Assembly (NCBI RefSeq): GCF_004210375.1
Contig: NC_134834.1
Location: 95,980,170-96,044,169, forward strand
Origin: Tachypleus tridentatus
Taxonomy: Eukaryota; Arthropoda; Merostomata; Xiphosura; Limulidae
DNA: 64,000 bases
Direction: 5' to 3'
The notes under the pieces were generated by a model. That model was not told the DNA's origin and ran no database searches. It saw only the letters and a list, made by a program, of their open reading frames with translations. The stretch's first letter is position 1. Each line of letters opens with the position of its first letter. Shown here in pieces: positions 11,148 through 22,132 of this stretch. Made by a program: the position numbers and the translations under genes.

Positions 11148-11504
11148 CTGAAACATAATGAAAAATAAATATAAGCCTTCTGATTTACATTACTGACCCG
11201 AATCTTAAAATATGCAAATTATAGTTGTTTTCGCGCTGTTGGCGTGTCGATCTTCGTATCGTGAGGTCCAAAGTTCGAACTGTGATACGCCGCTGAACAT
11301 GTTCAGCTGAAAGTAACTGTTAATAATATAATTAAATTATACTTTATATAATTTTTTTTAAGTCTCTTCTCTATTTCGGAATAACAACATTCACAAAACT
11401 TTACACAAACAGAATGTTCACTGGAGATTAACTGGCTTCATTTCATTGAATCTTTTCAGTCATTTTTCTCTGATATAAGTTTGAATTCTACTTTTCTCTA
11501 GGAG

Positions 11505-11586
11505 CTCACTGGGATGTTGCTAAGCTTACAAAGATAAAATCAAATTTCCATAGACCATTGTGCAGCTTTGTACAAAAATCAAAAAA
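11505..11586 (+). mobile_element. family-B SINE fragment in the Myc intron
   Basis: Diverged head (CTCACTGGGATGTTGCTAAGC) and tail (CATTGTGCAGCTTTGTAC). Recognised only by the order of its motifs. Confidence 0.35.
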
Positions 11587-12054
11587 ATATTTATTATAAT
11601 TATACCAAATAACGGACAATTCCTAAATTATACGTCGTTCATATTGTTGTAATTACTATCTTTCTGTCTATTAGCATAACTATAGCTTGGGCCAAAGTTA
11701 ACATTTTTATTTAAAACATATCACAAGTTATGATCAGATAAAAATTTAAAATAGTGCTTGCGTTACGCAAATATCTCAATAGATGGGGCTACAAACAAAT
11801 CTGTCAACACCAAAGTTTAGTTTTAAGTAAATGGAGTTAAAGGCTTAAAAATTGCATGAATATTTAAAATATCCTGCTATTATTAAAGAAAGTTTCAAAC
11901 TAAATATAAATATTTAATGTAGCATAATGTTTTAGTTAAGAGAAAAAGGTTCTCAAAGGAAGAATTTTACCCATATAATAACAACCGCGTTTGGCTGCTA
12001 CATACAAAACAACACGGACTATAAAATATAAATCGTGACCGATACTTTAAGTAC

Positions 12055-12279
12055 GTCGCGGGTTCGCGCCCGCGTTGCGCTAAACATGCTCGCCCTCCCA
12101 GCCGTGGGGGGTGTATAATGTGACGGTCAATCCCACTATTCGTTGGTAAAGAGTAGCCCAAGAGTTGGCGGTGGGTGGTGATGACTAGCTGCCTTCCCTC
12201 TAGTCTTACACTGCTAAAGTAGGGACGGCTAGCAAAGATAGCCCTCGAGTAGCTTTGTGCGAAATTCCAAAACAAACAA
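12055..12279 (+). mobile_element. family-A SINE, 5'-truncated, in the Myc intron
   Basis: Starts at the T-arm (GTCGCGGGTTCGCGCCC). It is flanked by ACTTTAAGTAC at 12044-12054 and 12280-12290, so truncation happened at insertion, as in target-primed reverse transcription. Confidence 0.88.
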
Positions 12280-12419
12280 ACTTTAAGTACAGAGCATATA
12301 ACTAAGTGAAAGGCCATGAAAATCTTTAACAGTCCTCATGTTCGTGTGTACATTAAAGTGTTGCCAATAATATTGCTCGGCACTTATGTAACATCGTAGT
12401 TTCCAATAATATCAGGGCC

Positions 12420-12700
12420 AAGCATGGTCCTATGGTGAGCGTGCTAAACTATGGTCGATGAAGCTTCACATCCTTTTAGAGAAACAATGTCAATTACTAC
12501 AGCACATATAGGAGGAACCTTGGGTGCGTTAGAAGAGTGACAGTCAAATCGTACTATTCGGCCAGGCATGAGCGAACTATAATTTAAGAGTTGACTGCTT
12601 ACTATTCACTAAATATTTTCCATGAAGTTAACTGGTTCAAAACTGTGGACGATAACACAGATAGCATTCGATTAGTTTTGCATAAATATCTTAAAACAAA
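12420..12700 (+). mobile_element. possible old family-A SINE remnant
   Basis: The order AGGGCCAAGCATGGTCCTAT, GTGACAGTCAAATCGTACTA, AACACAGATAGC, TTAAAACAAATAAGC follows the family-A layout but is heavily diverged and rearranged. Confidence 0.35.
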
Positions 12701-12976
12701 TAAGCAACCCAGGTATCAAATATTACTCTCCACGTTTGCATCTCAGTGGTTCTAGAAACTGACAATCAATAAATAATCAGGCCAATTTAAATAAGAAAAT
12801 CATTCTTAAACGATGCTTCTTAACAGAGCACCAATGTCGTATCTCTTGTAATTCTCATAAAATCGAAGTTCCTACACACTGACCCAAACATCCAAGTTAA
12901 TATTAACATCGAAGAGTTACAATGAATACGTGTAATTCGGAGTATACAAATAACCATTTTAAACTTTTTACGTGAT

Positions 12977-13234
12977 GGTGCCCAGCATGGCCAGGTGGTT
13001 AAGGAATTCCATGCGTAATCCGAGGGTCGTGGGTTCGAATCTCCGTCGCACCAAACATGCTCGCCTATTTTAGCCGTGGGGGCATTATAAGTGACGGTAA
13101 ATCCTACTATTCTTTGGTAAAAGAGTTGGCAGTGGGTGGTGATGACTAGTTGCCTTACCTCTAGTCTTGTACTGCTAAATTAGCGACAGGCTAGTGCAGA
13201 TAGCCCTCTCGTAGCTTTGTGCGAAATTCAAAAC
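12977..13234 (+). mobile_element. family-A SINE in the Myc intron
   Basis: Head TGCCCAGCATGGCCAGGTGG, box GGGTTCGAATCTC, short body deletion. Flanks CTTTTTACGTGATG and CCTTTTCGTGATG look like an imperfect target duplication. Confidence 0.85.
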
Positions 13235-13874
13235 CTTTTCGTGATGACCGTGTGCTTCTACTTGCTTAATTTGTCACTGAAATCTAATAGTTCAGCCATT
13301 TTAATTATTTTGATTCGTTTATGTCTTGTTAATTTACTAATATTTAAAGGGAAAATGAAAAGTTACGTTTAATACCAATTCAATCTAACAGAATACTGTA
13401 ATTTTGTTTAGTTTTCTTTACAAAGTGATGAACTCGACATATTAAACGAATATATTTAAATAATAAAACTTATAATAATATTCAAAATAATACAATTTCA
13501 ACAAAACACCTTTAATATGATGGCAGTTACCCACAGTTCGTTTCCAATACTAAAGATTACTTAAAAATTCGACACTAGTTAAAGTTACGATTCTTGAAAG
13601 GTTTCACTACAGACAATTAAAACAAAATAAAATTTCAGTACTCGTCAACAGCTGAATTTATTTAAAACAAAATTGTTACTTTCCAATGAGTATTGAGTAT
13701 TCGTTGTTATTGCTAAGCGCAAAGCCGATTTCCAACAATATAAGTGTGCACTGTGCAACTGAGGGGCGGTGAATTTCGATGAACTGGACTGAGTGGAGTG
13801 TCTTGGATTTTTCTATTATAATTTGACAAAGCGACACAGAAGTTTCCTGTGAATCACAATAAGTTTAAAGATAT

Positions 13875-13963
13875 ACTACGCTAAAGTTCGGGGTTCGATT
13901 CTCCGCGGTGAACAGAGTGCACATATAGCCCATGTGTAGTTTTCCGTTAAAACAACGTGACAC
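13875..13963 (+). mobile_element. family-B SINE, 5'-truncated, in the Myc intron
   Basis: Begins at the anticodon arm (TACGCTAAAGTTCGGGGTTC) and keeps the T-arm and the ATAGCCCATGTGTAG tail. Confidence 0.5.
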
Positions 13964-14000
13964 AAGAAAAGTTGTCATAACTAAGTTGACTGTCAACTTA

Positions 14001-14092
14001 GATGGTAACACAACGCTAGATGTCGGGTTTCGATACCATGGTTGGGCAAAATACAAATAACCCATTGCATAACTTTGCGCTTAACAACAATC
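14001..14092 (+). mobile_element. family-B SINE, 5'-truncated, in the Myc intron
   Basis: A second, separate truncated copy: ACACAACGCTAGATGTCGGG to ACCCATTGCATAACTTTGCG. Confidence 0.5.
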
Positions 14093-14253
14093 AAATTCCA
14101 TTTTTCGGCTTTTCGCTACATTAATATTTATTATGTAATTGTTACAATTACCAAAAAATACAATAATTTTCAAATACCATCTTTACATTAAGAGATACAA
14201 TATACTTAACCTACTGATACGAAGTTTTGTTAACAATACACTACCTTACCTAC

Positions 14254-14946
14254 CCGAATCAGAAGGTGTATCACTGTTCAGATGTTCTGGACTTCGTTTA
14301 CACGTGGCAAACTTAAATTTCATGTCATTATATCGATGCAGACCTGTTGGCTTCGCATCTTTGTTTTGTGGTTGGTAATAACTATGATCAATACGAAATG
14401 ACACCGATTCGCAAGGCGAAACGTTAGATGAATCTATACACTCAACAGAACTATTTTTTCTAAAGGTTCGTAATCTATTGAATTACTACTTGACGTAGAA
14501 AGTAGTTCCCGTCCTCTTGTTTTATCTAACTCCTTTTGCTTGCAATTTTCGGTGCAACGACCAGACCACATACAGTCATGTATAAGTTCCACTTTATGCC
14601 AGTCTCTAGCCTTTGATTCCAACAGTCCTCGCCAACTACTGAAGTAATCTAAATAACTCTCAAGGCCTGGGTATTTTTGGTATGGCAGAAAGTCACTGTC
14701 TAAAAGATCAGAGACCAGCTCCAGACGTTCGCACGGACTAAATGGGTCTGGAAAGTCCTCGTGAGAAACGTGAACAGGTGATTGTGGAGGCGTTGGGAGT
14801 TCAAACTTTTTCCAGATGTTTTCACTTGGAGCTGGAGTGTTGTAGAATTCGTTGTCCGATGAGAAACAGTCTAAGCCTTCATCCGCAAGGAACGACGCTG
14901 AACACGAATCTAAACATCCTTTATAAAACACGTCTTTGGTTCCCAT
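14254..14946 (-). CDS. Myc: Myc transcription factor, first coding exon (frame broken once)
   Basis: This exon encodes the N-terminal transactivation half of a Myc protein, a nuclear bHLH-zipper regulator of growth genes that works with Max. The ATG at 14946 has A at -3 and G at +4. Residues 41-57 are Myc box I (WKKFELPTPPQSP), including the Thr/Ser phosphodegron positions T52 and S56. Residues 120-131 are Myc box II (DCMWSG core). The opening frame stops at 14434, but the -1 frame stays open from the A6 run at 14454-14459 down to a donor G|GTAGGTAAG, with the last exon base at 14254. That frame ends in SDTPSDS, which joins to DEEVDVVTV of the next exon with matching phase. Counting one extra base, the exon supplies about 231 codons. 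The break is a missing A: assembly error, allele, or true lesion. A plausible upstream acceptor (GGTTACAG) ends at 15009. Confidence 0.92.
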
Positions 14947-16256
14947 TTCGTCTGTCTGTACACTCGTGATTAGTGGATGCTTTTCTGAGACGATAGCTTC
15001 TCACCACGCTGTAACCGATTGAAAAACAAACTGGTATGATGGAACACGAAACACGATAAACATGATAGCATTTATAAAATAAATTTAATCACGCATTAAT
15101 CTATGTATTTCTAAGTTATAAAAAAATTACATAAATTAAAGAAAAATATGCTTATGCAATTTCGTTAAATATACACAACACAAAACAAGTAAAATGAGTT
15201 TTTGAATATTTTAGCTATCAAAAGAAAGTTTACTGCTGTAAAATAGTGTTATCAGCCTTCAAGGTCCCTAATGATTTTCAAGTAATCTGAAATTATTGAT
15301 TATTACCTTTACACTAATAACTAAACATTTGATTTAGATAATTTTATATTATTTACTCTTCATAACAATTAACTTTGGTATGAACTATGACCAACATAAT
15401 TATCAAGTGCAGCTTGGAGCTAAAGATGAAAGCTTAAATTCGTAGTATTAATACAATATTGAGGTATTAACTGAAGTATCTTTCTTTGGACCCAACAAGC
15501 GAAATTTGGTGAAAATTCATGAAAAGGAGGCGAACAAACTCGCACACGAAAACCACAAAACTGAGAGGTTTGTATGTACTTCCGCACGGACCTAATGGAC
15601 CTCTATACCAGTTATTGTGAAGGTCCATCCACACCTTACAAAGTAGTAACATGAACACATCACAGACAATACTATTATATTTACATAGATTCTCAACCTA
15701 TTCTCTGAAAGTGTTTCTTTCAAGATAGACTGAATGTCTGAAATGTACTTTCCAAGACACACCACACACGCTCGATAAGACTAAATGTTCTAGTGAGTTT
15801 GAAAGTTTTTTGTTTTTTTTCCATCCGGTAACCGCCATCCAAGGAATACATAGACCAGTTTATCATAATAGGGGTAAACGTTATCATCCAGTGGCGTCAA
15901 GTTCATATGTACCTACGATTGTAGACACTGGCTCCTATAATATGTGACGTTATTCTTTTGCACAATAAAAATCAGTGTGTTTACCACTGCTTACTCCTGG
16001 TCACACGAATCTTTCATCAAATCCATGTATGGAACTGGACATTAGAGTTGGTTTCAGATTCTCAAATGGTAACAAGTGACCAATCATTTCCATTTCATAT
16101 TTCTTCACCGATCATCATACACCATGCTTACAAAGTAACGAACTGAGAAGGTAGCTGAGAATTATTTATAGCAATGGTTCTTGCTTTATCATAGGTTTAA
16201 TATCACAAATACCAATTACACTTTAACTGCATTGTATAGAAATGGACGTTTATTGA

Positions 16257-16329
16257 AACGACGCTGAACACGAATCTAAACATCCTTTATAAAACACGTC
16301 TTTGGTTCCCATTTCGTCTGTCTGTACAC
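16257..16329 (-). repeat. 73-bp exact copy of the Myc start-codon region
   Basis: These 73 bases are identical to 14891-14963, which holds the Myc ATG, 53 bases of coding sequence starting with that ATG, and about 17 bases of 5' leader. The match stops abruptly at both sides. It lies in direct orientation 1366 bp upstream of the real exon and cannot encode a functional Myc. It abuts a low-complexity A/T stretch, so it may be a templated insertion or an assembly patch. Confidence 0.9.
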
Positions 16330-16530
16330 ACGAAACAGTTTTAAACTTTTAAAAGGTTTTTAAAAACTTAAAAAATGATAAAAGTCATCCTTGTACCCTT
16401 TTAACATTTTTTAAATGTTTTAAAACATTTTTTTAATTTAAAAAAATTAAATTTAAAATTTAAATTATTAAATAAACTTTTAATTTTAAAAATTTAAAAA
16501 AAAATTAAATTTTTAACTTTTAAAAATTCA
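16330..16530. repeat. low-complexity A/T stretch with a 25-bp inverted copy of local sequence
   Basis: Nearly pure runs of A and T. Bases 16374-16398 are the exact reverse complement of 16844-16868. Together with the neighbouring 73-bp Myc copy this looks like a scar built from nearby sequence, or a poorly resolved patch in the assembly. Confidence 0.75.
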
Positions 16531-16602
16531 CTGCTAAATTAGGCACTGCTAGTGCAGGCAGCCCCCGTGTAGCTTTGTGCGTAATTCAAAACAAGCAAAT
16601 AA
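16531..16602 (+). mobile_element. family-A SINE tail fragment
   Basis: CTGCTAAATTAGGCACTGCT to GTAATTCAAAACAAGC. Joins the A/T-rich patch without any head or body. Confidence 0.6.
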
Positions 16603-17650
16603 ACCTTTCTGTGATTCAAGTAATGTTCGGTGGTGACGCTTTCCAGCACTTGTTTGGACACAACAAAATTTCATAAAGGACTTGACCGTCATTTTTAATT
16701 ACTGAATAGCATGGATACCACTTTCATTCTTCAGCTATTTCAGGTATTCGATAGGTATGACTGGAAGCCTTATTTTAATGTATCCATACGCTGTTGCCCT
16801 AGTTTCCAGACAGATATCTCTTGACCATGTTATCTGTTATCTGGGGTACAAGGATGACTTTTATCATTGAACCTGGCGTTCATACATTCACACCTGTTAC
16901 AAGATGCCGTACTCTGCTTATTACGGCAAGGATACGTTTTCTTGCATGTATCTGTTTGGATTATCTTGGTGATTCAAGCTGATCAATATTCTTTTGTATC
17001 ACAGGTTCTTTAAACACAAATGACAAGTGTGTCAATATTTAGCGTCGAAAGGGACTGCTACATACCTTTTCCAAATGCGACCAATATTTGGTGGTACAAC
17101 ACTATCTACAAATCGCCAAACAATACCAAAATATAGTTCTGATACATACTGTTCCACCGCAACTTTATAATGGCCGCGAGTCACGTGATCTGCCTATTCA
17201 TAATTCATTTACCATAATGTACTCAACCCTGTAGACAAAAAGAGCTGAAAACTAAAACGCTTTCGTGATAAAAATGTTGAATAAGACTGGCTTGTTTTCA
17301 TATTCAACAACAACTCGCTTTTATTTTAACAAAATATTTTACGGCAAATCTATAAACAATTTGTTATCAGTATTTTTTAACAAGGATGGAAAATGTATTT
17401 AATGCTATCACGATAACTCCATAGGAAAAAAACACTTATAAAACAAACTTACGACTTTTTAAATGCATATCTTTCAGATAAATTCGCAATTATCATGTGT
17501 TTCTTCTTGAGGTTTCAATAAAGAAAATGCCAGAACCATGGTTAAGTCAGTGTTTGTACTATACATAAAATACAGAATACAAACCGCTAGAATGCGAATG
17601 TCATGACGTCATCTTGAAATTTAGTGAAAGTTTGGAATTTTAATTCATAT
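16603..17650. other. Myc upstream region, no feature recognised
   Basis: Unique-looking sequence containing the right partner (16844-16868) of the 25-bp inverted repeat; otherwise nothing recognised. Confidence 0.5.
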
Positions 17651-17768
17651 AGTGTGTGTGTTCTTATAGCAGAGCCACATCGGGCTATCTGGCGAGTCCG
17701 CCGAAGGTAATCGAACCCCTGATTTTAGCGTTGTAAATCCGTAGATTTACCGCGGTAACAGCGGGGAA
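17651..17768 (-). mobile_element. family-B SINE
   Basis: Reading plus: GT microsatellite, GCCACATCGGGCTATCTGGC, GAATCGAACCCCT-like box (here TAATCGAACCCCTG), then TTACCGCGGTAACAGCGGGG at the tRNA head. Inverted orientation. Confidence 0.65.
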
Positions 17769-19490
17769 CATATAGTAAGTAGAAACGACTTAAGAAAAAT
17801 CAGTGAATGAATTGCGTAATTAATTGAGTATTCAGCGAGGCAATGAATGAACAACTTTAGTGTCGGTTAGCGAGTTATTCGGTTGTATTATTCAATTAGC
17901 AAGTGAAACAGTTAGTGTGATTGTTACCAATTAGTTAATGAGAAGAAGTTTTACGTGCATTCGTGAATTAGGCTTAGAGTTAATCTCTGAATACGTGTTC
18001 AAACATTATTTGTAAAACTGGACTTATCGAATGAAAGAAGGCTGCAGCAAATGTTAAGGGTTAATTAATTTGCTATCATTATTTGGACTGGACTTTGAAC
18101 TTGTCATTGTTTTTAACGAGTCTTCGAGAAGAATCCACCCAACAAAAATATTCATAAACAAAACGGTTTCTTCAGTCCAACGTTATTCATATACCATATA
18201 TAAACTACTATGACTTGATTTTGTATATACCTTTCTCACCTAAAACTAAAAATACACGTTTAATAATACTAAAAAATTGTAGAATTTGAAATATATAACA
18301 TTTCATTAAATACTATGGCTTCTGTGAAACGCTGTGTCCATACGTTTGATATTGTGTATTTGATACACAAATACAGTTAATACATACCCATAATATTTAA
18401 TATAAGTGGGATTTCTTTTTAGCGCTTCTTTAAAAATGTTATATTCTAGTATAAATTTTCTTTCTCTTTTGGGGCAGTTAATCCACAAAACAAAACAAGT
18501 GTCTTAAAAAATATATGCCATATGAAAAAAATATGTACACATTTTTTAATGAACATGTTAATTGCAGTTATTTTGCTTTTAGAGTCTAAAAGTTAGACTA
18601 TACCGAGATAAAGGTCAGTTCTGTGATACGTTCTATATAATTAACACGAAAGCAAAAACTATGTAGATCGTCGGTTTCTTGTGCACCTGCTTCCCAAAGT
18701 TCTATAATATGAAAGGCAACTTGGTCTAACTTAATGGTAGAACAATAAAAAAAAAAGTTTCATTGTATCTCTTTCCCATCATGAAAACTAAAACGTGAAG
18801 AATTTCGATTAAACGTAAAATAAAGAGACAGGCGAAGAAGGAAAGTTATATATCTACAAAACAACAGCACTATAAACAAATTACTTCATTATTAGTGGTA
18901 GCATGGGAACGAAACTGTTTATTCTTTTAAATATTCGCATATTACTTTCACATTTTAATAACAGTTAAGATAAACCTTCACACTCGATATAAATATAAAA
19001 GAATATATTTATCTGGAATGTAAATACAGTTTTTTCTTAACTTTTATCAAAATGTGCAAAACCCTCTGGTATGCAATACTAATTAAAAAAAAAACAGAAA
19101 TTTCTTTCACATAATTAAAAAAATAAACTGTTGCGTAGAAATTAGCGACCAACAATACCAATATCTATGACAAACCAAAACTGTTATTTGAATTTGTATC
19201 GACTTTGGCTACTTATAACAATAGTAAATGTGTCCTCAGATCATATTAGCAAACATTAAAACAATATAATGTAATGGATGTTTAAACTTGTTATACAGAA
19301 ATTTTAGTAGACACGGGTTAATATTTCTTATAACAAATTAAATGATTGAGCTTTACAACATGTCAAAAACGACGTTAGGGTTAAGTGATAACACGTAGTT
19401 TAACTGCTGGTTGAATTAATATACGATATTTTTCTACACGCTCTACGCAAAATAATCCAAAGCTACCAACAAACGTCTACAGCTCACGGA
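17769..19490. other. Myc upstream region, no feature recognised
   Basis: A/T-rich, no SINE and no coding exon seen. If the donor at 19503 is real, this is intron 1 of Myc. Confidence 0.5.
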
Positions 19491-19502
19491 ATTCTTACAT
19501 AC

Positions 19503-19620
19503 CTTATAACTGATAGTCAGACGAACGCAGCGCACTATAAGTGGATTTATCTTTCCCTACCGATACAATTACGAAACTAACCACGCAAGCCCGAGTAAAT
19601 TCGTACTGACTACTGTCTTT
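19503..19620 (-). other. Myc: possible 5' non-coding first exon of Myc
   Basis: On the minus strand a strong donor (ATAAG|GTATGTAAG, last exon base 19503) follows a relatively GC-rich stretch. A TCAGT initiator-like pentamer lies at 19605-19609 and an AT-rich TATA-like stretch at 19655-19664. Animal Myc genes commonly start with a non-coding exon spliced to the first coding exon, and an acceptor candidate ends at 15009. The upstream end given here is a guess, and the TATA-to-initiator distance (about 50 bases) is longer than usual. Transcript data are absent. Confidence 0.28.
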
Positions 19621-20611
19621 AAAACGTCCTTAAGAAAGAAAAAAAAGATTGCGCTATAATATATTAGTCCGCAGAGATCGTGAGCGCAGTAATATCAGCA
19701 TAATCTGATTTGATTGTATAAATATTAAAGAAGAGCAAGTTTTTATTACAAGTTTATTAAAATACACGATCCAAGTTTTTAATTATACAGTTGTTAACGA
19801 ACTATGTTTTCACGTGGTTTTATACACTCTTCGGAACGACTGCCTTTGTTTGGCGCTTTTCTTGGCAAGCGGGAATCTCTTCATCCAATCAAAATGTACA
19901 TTTCAACCAAACCAGAAAGAAAATGACATCCATGTTACAAGCCACTTAAAAAATATTGAAACTCATAAAAATATCTTTCATGTTTCGAAAAATATTTCAC
20001 ATTGTTGTTGCGTGTAGTTACAATATTTTTGAACAAAGTAAGAAAAATATATTAAAGTACGGCAGATAGGAAAATATACGTATCGACATAAACACGAGAT
20101 CATTTTTTAAAAATGTTTACAGTTGTTTTGTACATTATAAATACCGTTAATTTTCTGTATTATTCTGAATAAATTAAAAAATAGCTTTTCCATAACAATC
20201 GTTTAATGAAATATAACTTTTTAAAGATATGTCACATTTCAGAAAATAACCGCTTAAGTTGTTTTGTTTCTTGTTTTTAAAATAAACCTTTGTGGTTTTG
20301 TTATCAGCTTTTGCAGGCTGATTTCACGTTTTCCTGTAGTAGTAAAATATTTTTATTTCGTGTTCATAATTTAGAATTTTAATCATTTTAACATCCAAAA
20401 TCCGAAATGGAAATAACCACATGAGGGAACGCTAACAATATAGGAAAATCAATAAAAAATATGTAGCAAAGTTATCTTGTAAAATTAATACAATAAAGAC
20501 AAACTACTGAAAATTATATAAATTATCTTTAACTCCCCTGTTTTACTGAGTTTTCTTTAATTTCTGTAGTGTATATTGGTGGATAGAAGACATTTAATAG
20601 TAGAAATAAAC

Positions 20612-20874
20612 GACCTTCATGACCATGTGGTTAGGGCTCATGAATCGTCATCTGATGGTCGCGAGTTCGAATCCCCGTCACACCAAACGTCCTCATTCAT
20701 TTTAAAGTGGGAGCATTATACTGTGACAGTCAATCGCTATAAATTGATAAAAGAGTAGCCCCAAAATTGGCTGTGGGTGGTGATGACTAGCTGGCTGCCT
20801 TCCCTCACTGCTAAATTAAGAATGACAAGTACAGATAACCCTCGTGTAGTTTTCGCGAAGTTTAAAATAAAATA
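20612..20874 (+). mobile_element. family-A SINE, diverged
   Basis: CATGACCATGTGGTTAGGGC head, GAGTTCGAATCCCCGTCAC box, GATGACTAGCTGG body and GAAGTTTAAAATAAAAT end. Confidence 0.75.
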
Positions 20875-20893
20875 AATGGAAGATCTTATAACG

Positions 20894-21052
20894 CAAATAG
20901 TTGTTTTCCTGTAACTGGACATTCAACGTTTCGCTTTACGGCTTCTTCAGGATCGTTTCACTGAAATACAAACAGCATCTGACAGTGGAATGTTCCTGAA
21001 GAAGTCGTAAGCGAAACATTGAATGTTTAGTTAAGGTAAAACAACTATTTGG
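20894..21052. mobile_element. fold-back element with about 70-bp inverted arms
   Basis: The left arm starts CAAATAGTTG and continues through CGTTTCGCTTTACGGCTTC. The right arm is its near reverse complement and ends CAACTATTTGG. A spacer of about 20 bases lies between them. It would form a long hairpin, resembling a fold-back miniature element. No ORF and no clear target duplication were seen. Confidence 0.6.
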
Positions 21053-21202
21053 TGTGATGGAGTTATTTATTTCTAGTACTAAATACATCAACTTTTATTT
21101 GAATACTTTGATTAGATAGAATGACACATTACTTTAACATTGTTGCATGTCTCAAGTACGCTACATTAAACTATTTTGAGCATCATGCTAATAAAATTAT
21201 GG

Positions 21203-21468
21203 TTAGTTAGTTATTTGGTATTTTGCGCAAAGCTACACGAGGGCTATCTACGCTAGTCGTTCCTAATTTAGCAATGTAAGACTAGAGGGAAGACAGCTAG
21301 TCATCACCACTCACCGCCAACTCTTGGGCTACTCTTTTATCAACGAATAGTGGGATTTACCGTAACATTATAACGCCCCCAGGGCATGTTGGTGCGACCG
21401 GGATTCGAACCTTCGGGCCCTCGGATTACGAGTCAAACGCTTTAACACACTTGGCTATGCCGGGCCAT
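21203..21468 (-). mobile_element. family-A SINE at the left edge of the segmental duplication
   Basis: Inverted copy with an 11-base duplication TAAAATTATGG at 21192-21202 and 21469-21479. Its right half (TATCAACG variant, TTACCGTAAC, CAGGGCATGTTGG deletion variant) reappears in the junction SINE at 31978-32230. Confidence 0.9.
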
Positions 21469-22132
21469 TAAAATTATGGAAAGACCAATGATGAAAGATT
21501 ATATAAGTGACTGTTATAATATCTCTCTACTGAGCAACTCCAGAATAACAATAGCACCAGACATTTAATTTATATTCATCTTGTGGTGCTTTGCTTACAG
21601 ACTTTGGTTGATGGCATAAAGGAAGAAAATAAGTTTAATGTATTATTATGTATCAAAACAGTGAAAGGTTTCATCGTTCGTTTATCCAATGCGGTAACGA
21701 AATGTACATCTCAAAAGAGTTGCGTAATCAATGCTTAATTAAATATACACAATAGCTTTCAGAAACGAATAAGTTACTTTATTACATTGGTATAAAATAG
21801 TAATAATTTATAAGCAAAATAATATATCTGAATATATAAAAATAAAACATCAGTCAAACTGAAAAAAATTCAAATTTTTACAACACAAGGTGACACAGCA
21901 TCATGAGTCAAACTTATGTGTTTTTTTTTTTAAATAGCTTCAGTACTATGCAGTAATATTAGGTCATCCCATAAGTAATGTCCGAAAATTTAATACAGAA
22001 AGTGCATCATTTATGTCTTTGTAGAAGGCTTTAATGACTAAAATATGTAGTAAGATGTATATAAAAATGTTCAGACAAATAAAATAAATAACCCAACTCC
22101 TCTTTTTTAGATCATTAAACAAATAAACCCTT

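Larger units (their letters stand above)
11148..14253 (-). other. Myc: Myc intron between the two coding exons
   Basis: The intron is bounded on the minus strand by GTAGGTAAG at 14253 and TTATGTTTCAG at 11148, phase 1. It is about 3.1 kb and holds two family-A SINEs (12055-12279 and 12977-13234), an old SINE-like remnant at about 12420-12700, and family-B SINE pieces. Placement of an intron just before the acidic EEVDVVTV motif matches the conserved last intron of animal Myc genes (family knowledge). Confidence 0.85.

Noticed and set aside
14450-14462. programmed -1 frameshift in Myc
   Set aside because: The local sequence GAA AAA ATA does not form a canonical X-XXY-YYZ slippery site in the zero frame, and Myc genes are not known to use frameshifting. 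A homopolymer error or mutation is simpler.
14742-14969. 75-codon plus-strand ORF opposite Myc
   Set aside because: Shadow of the Myc exon on the other strand. The plus-strand ORFs at 10622-10846 and 10871-11158 are shadows as well.
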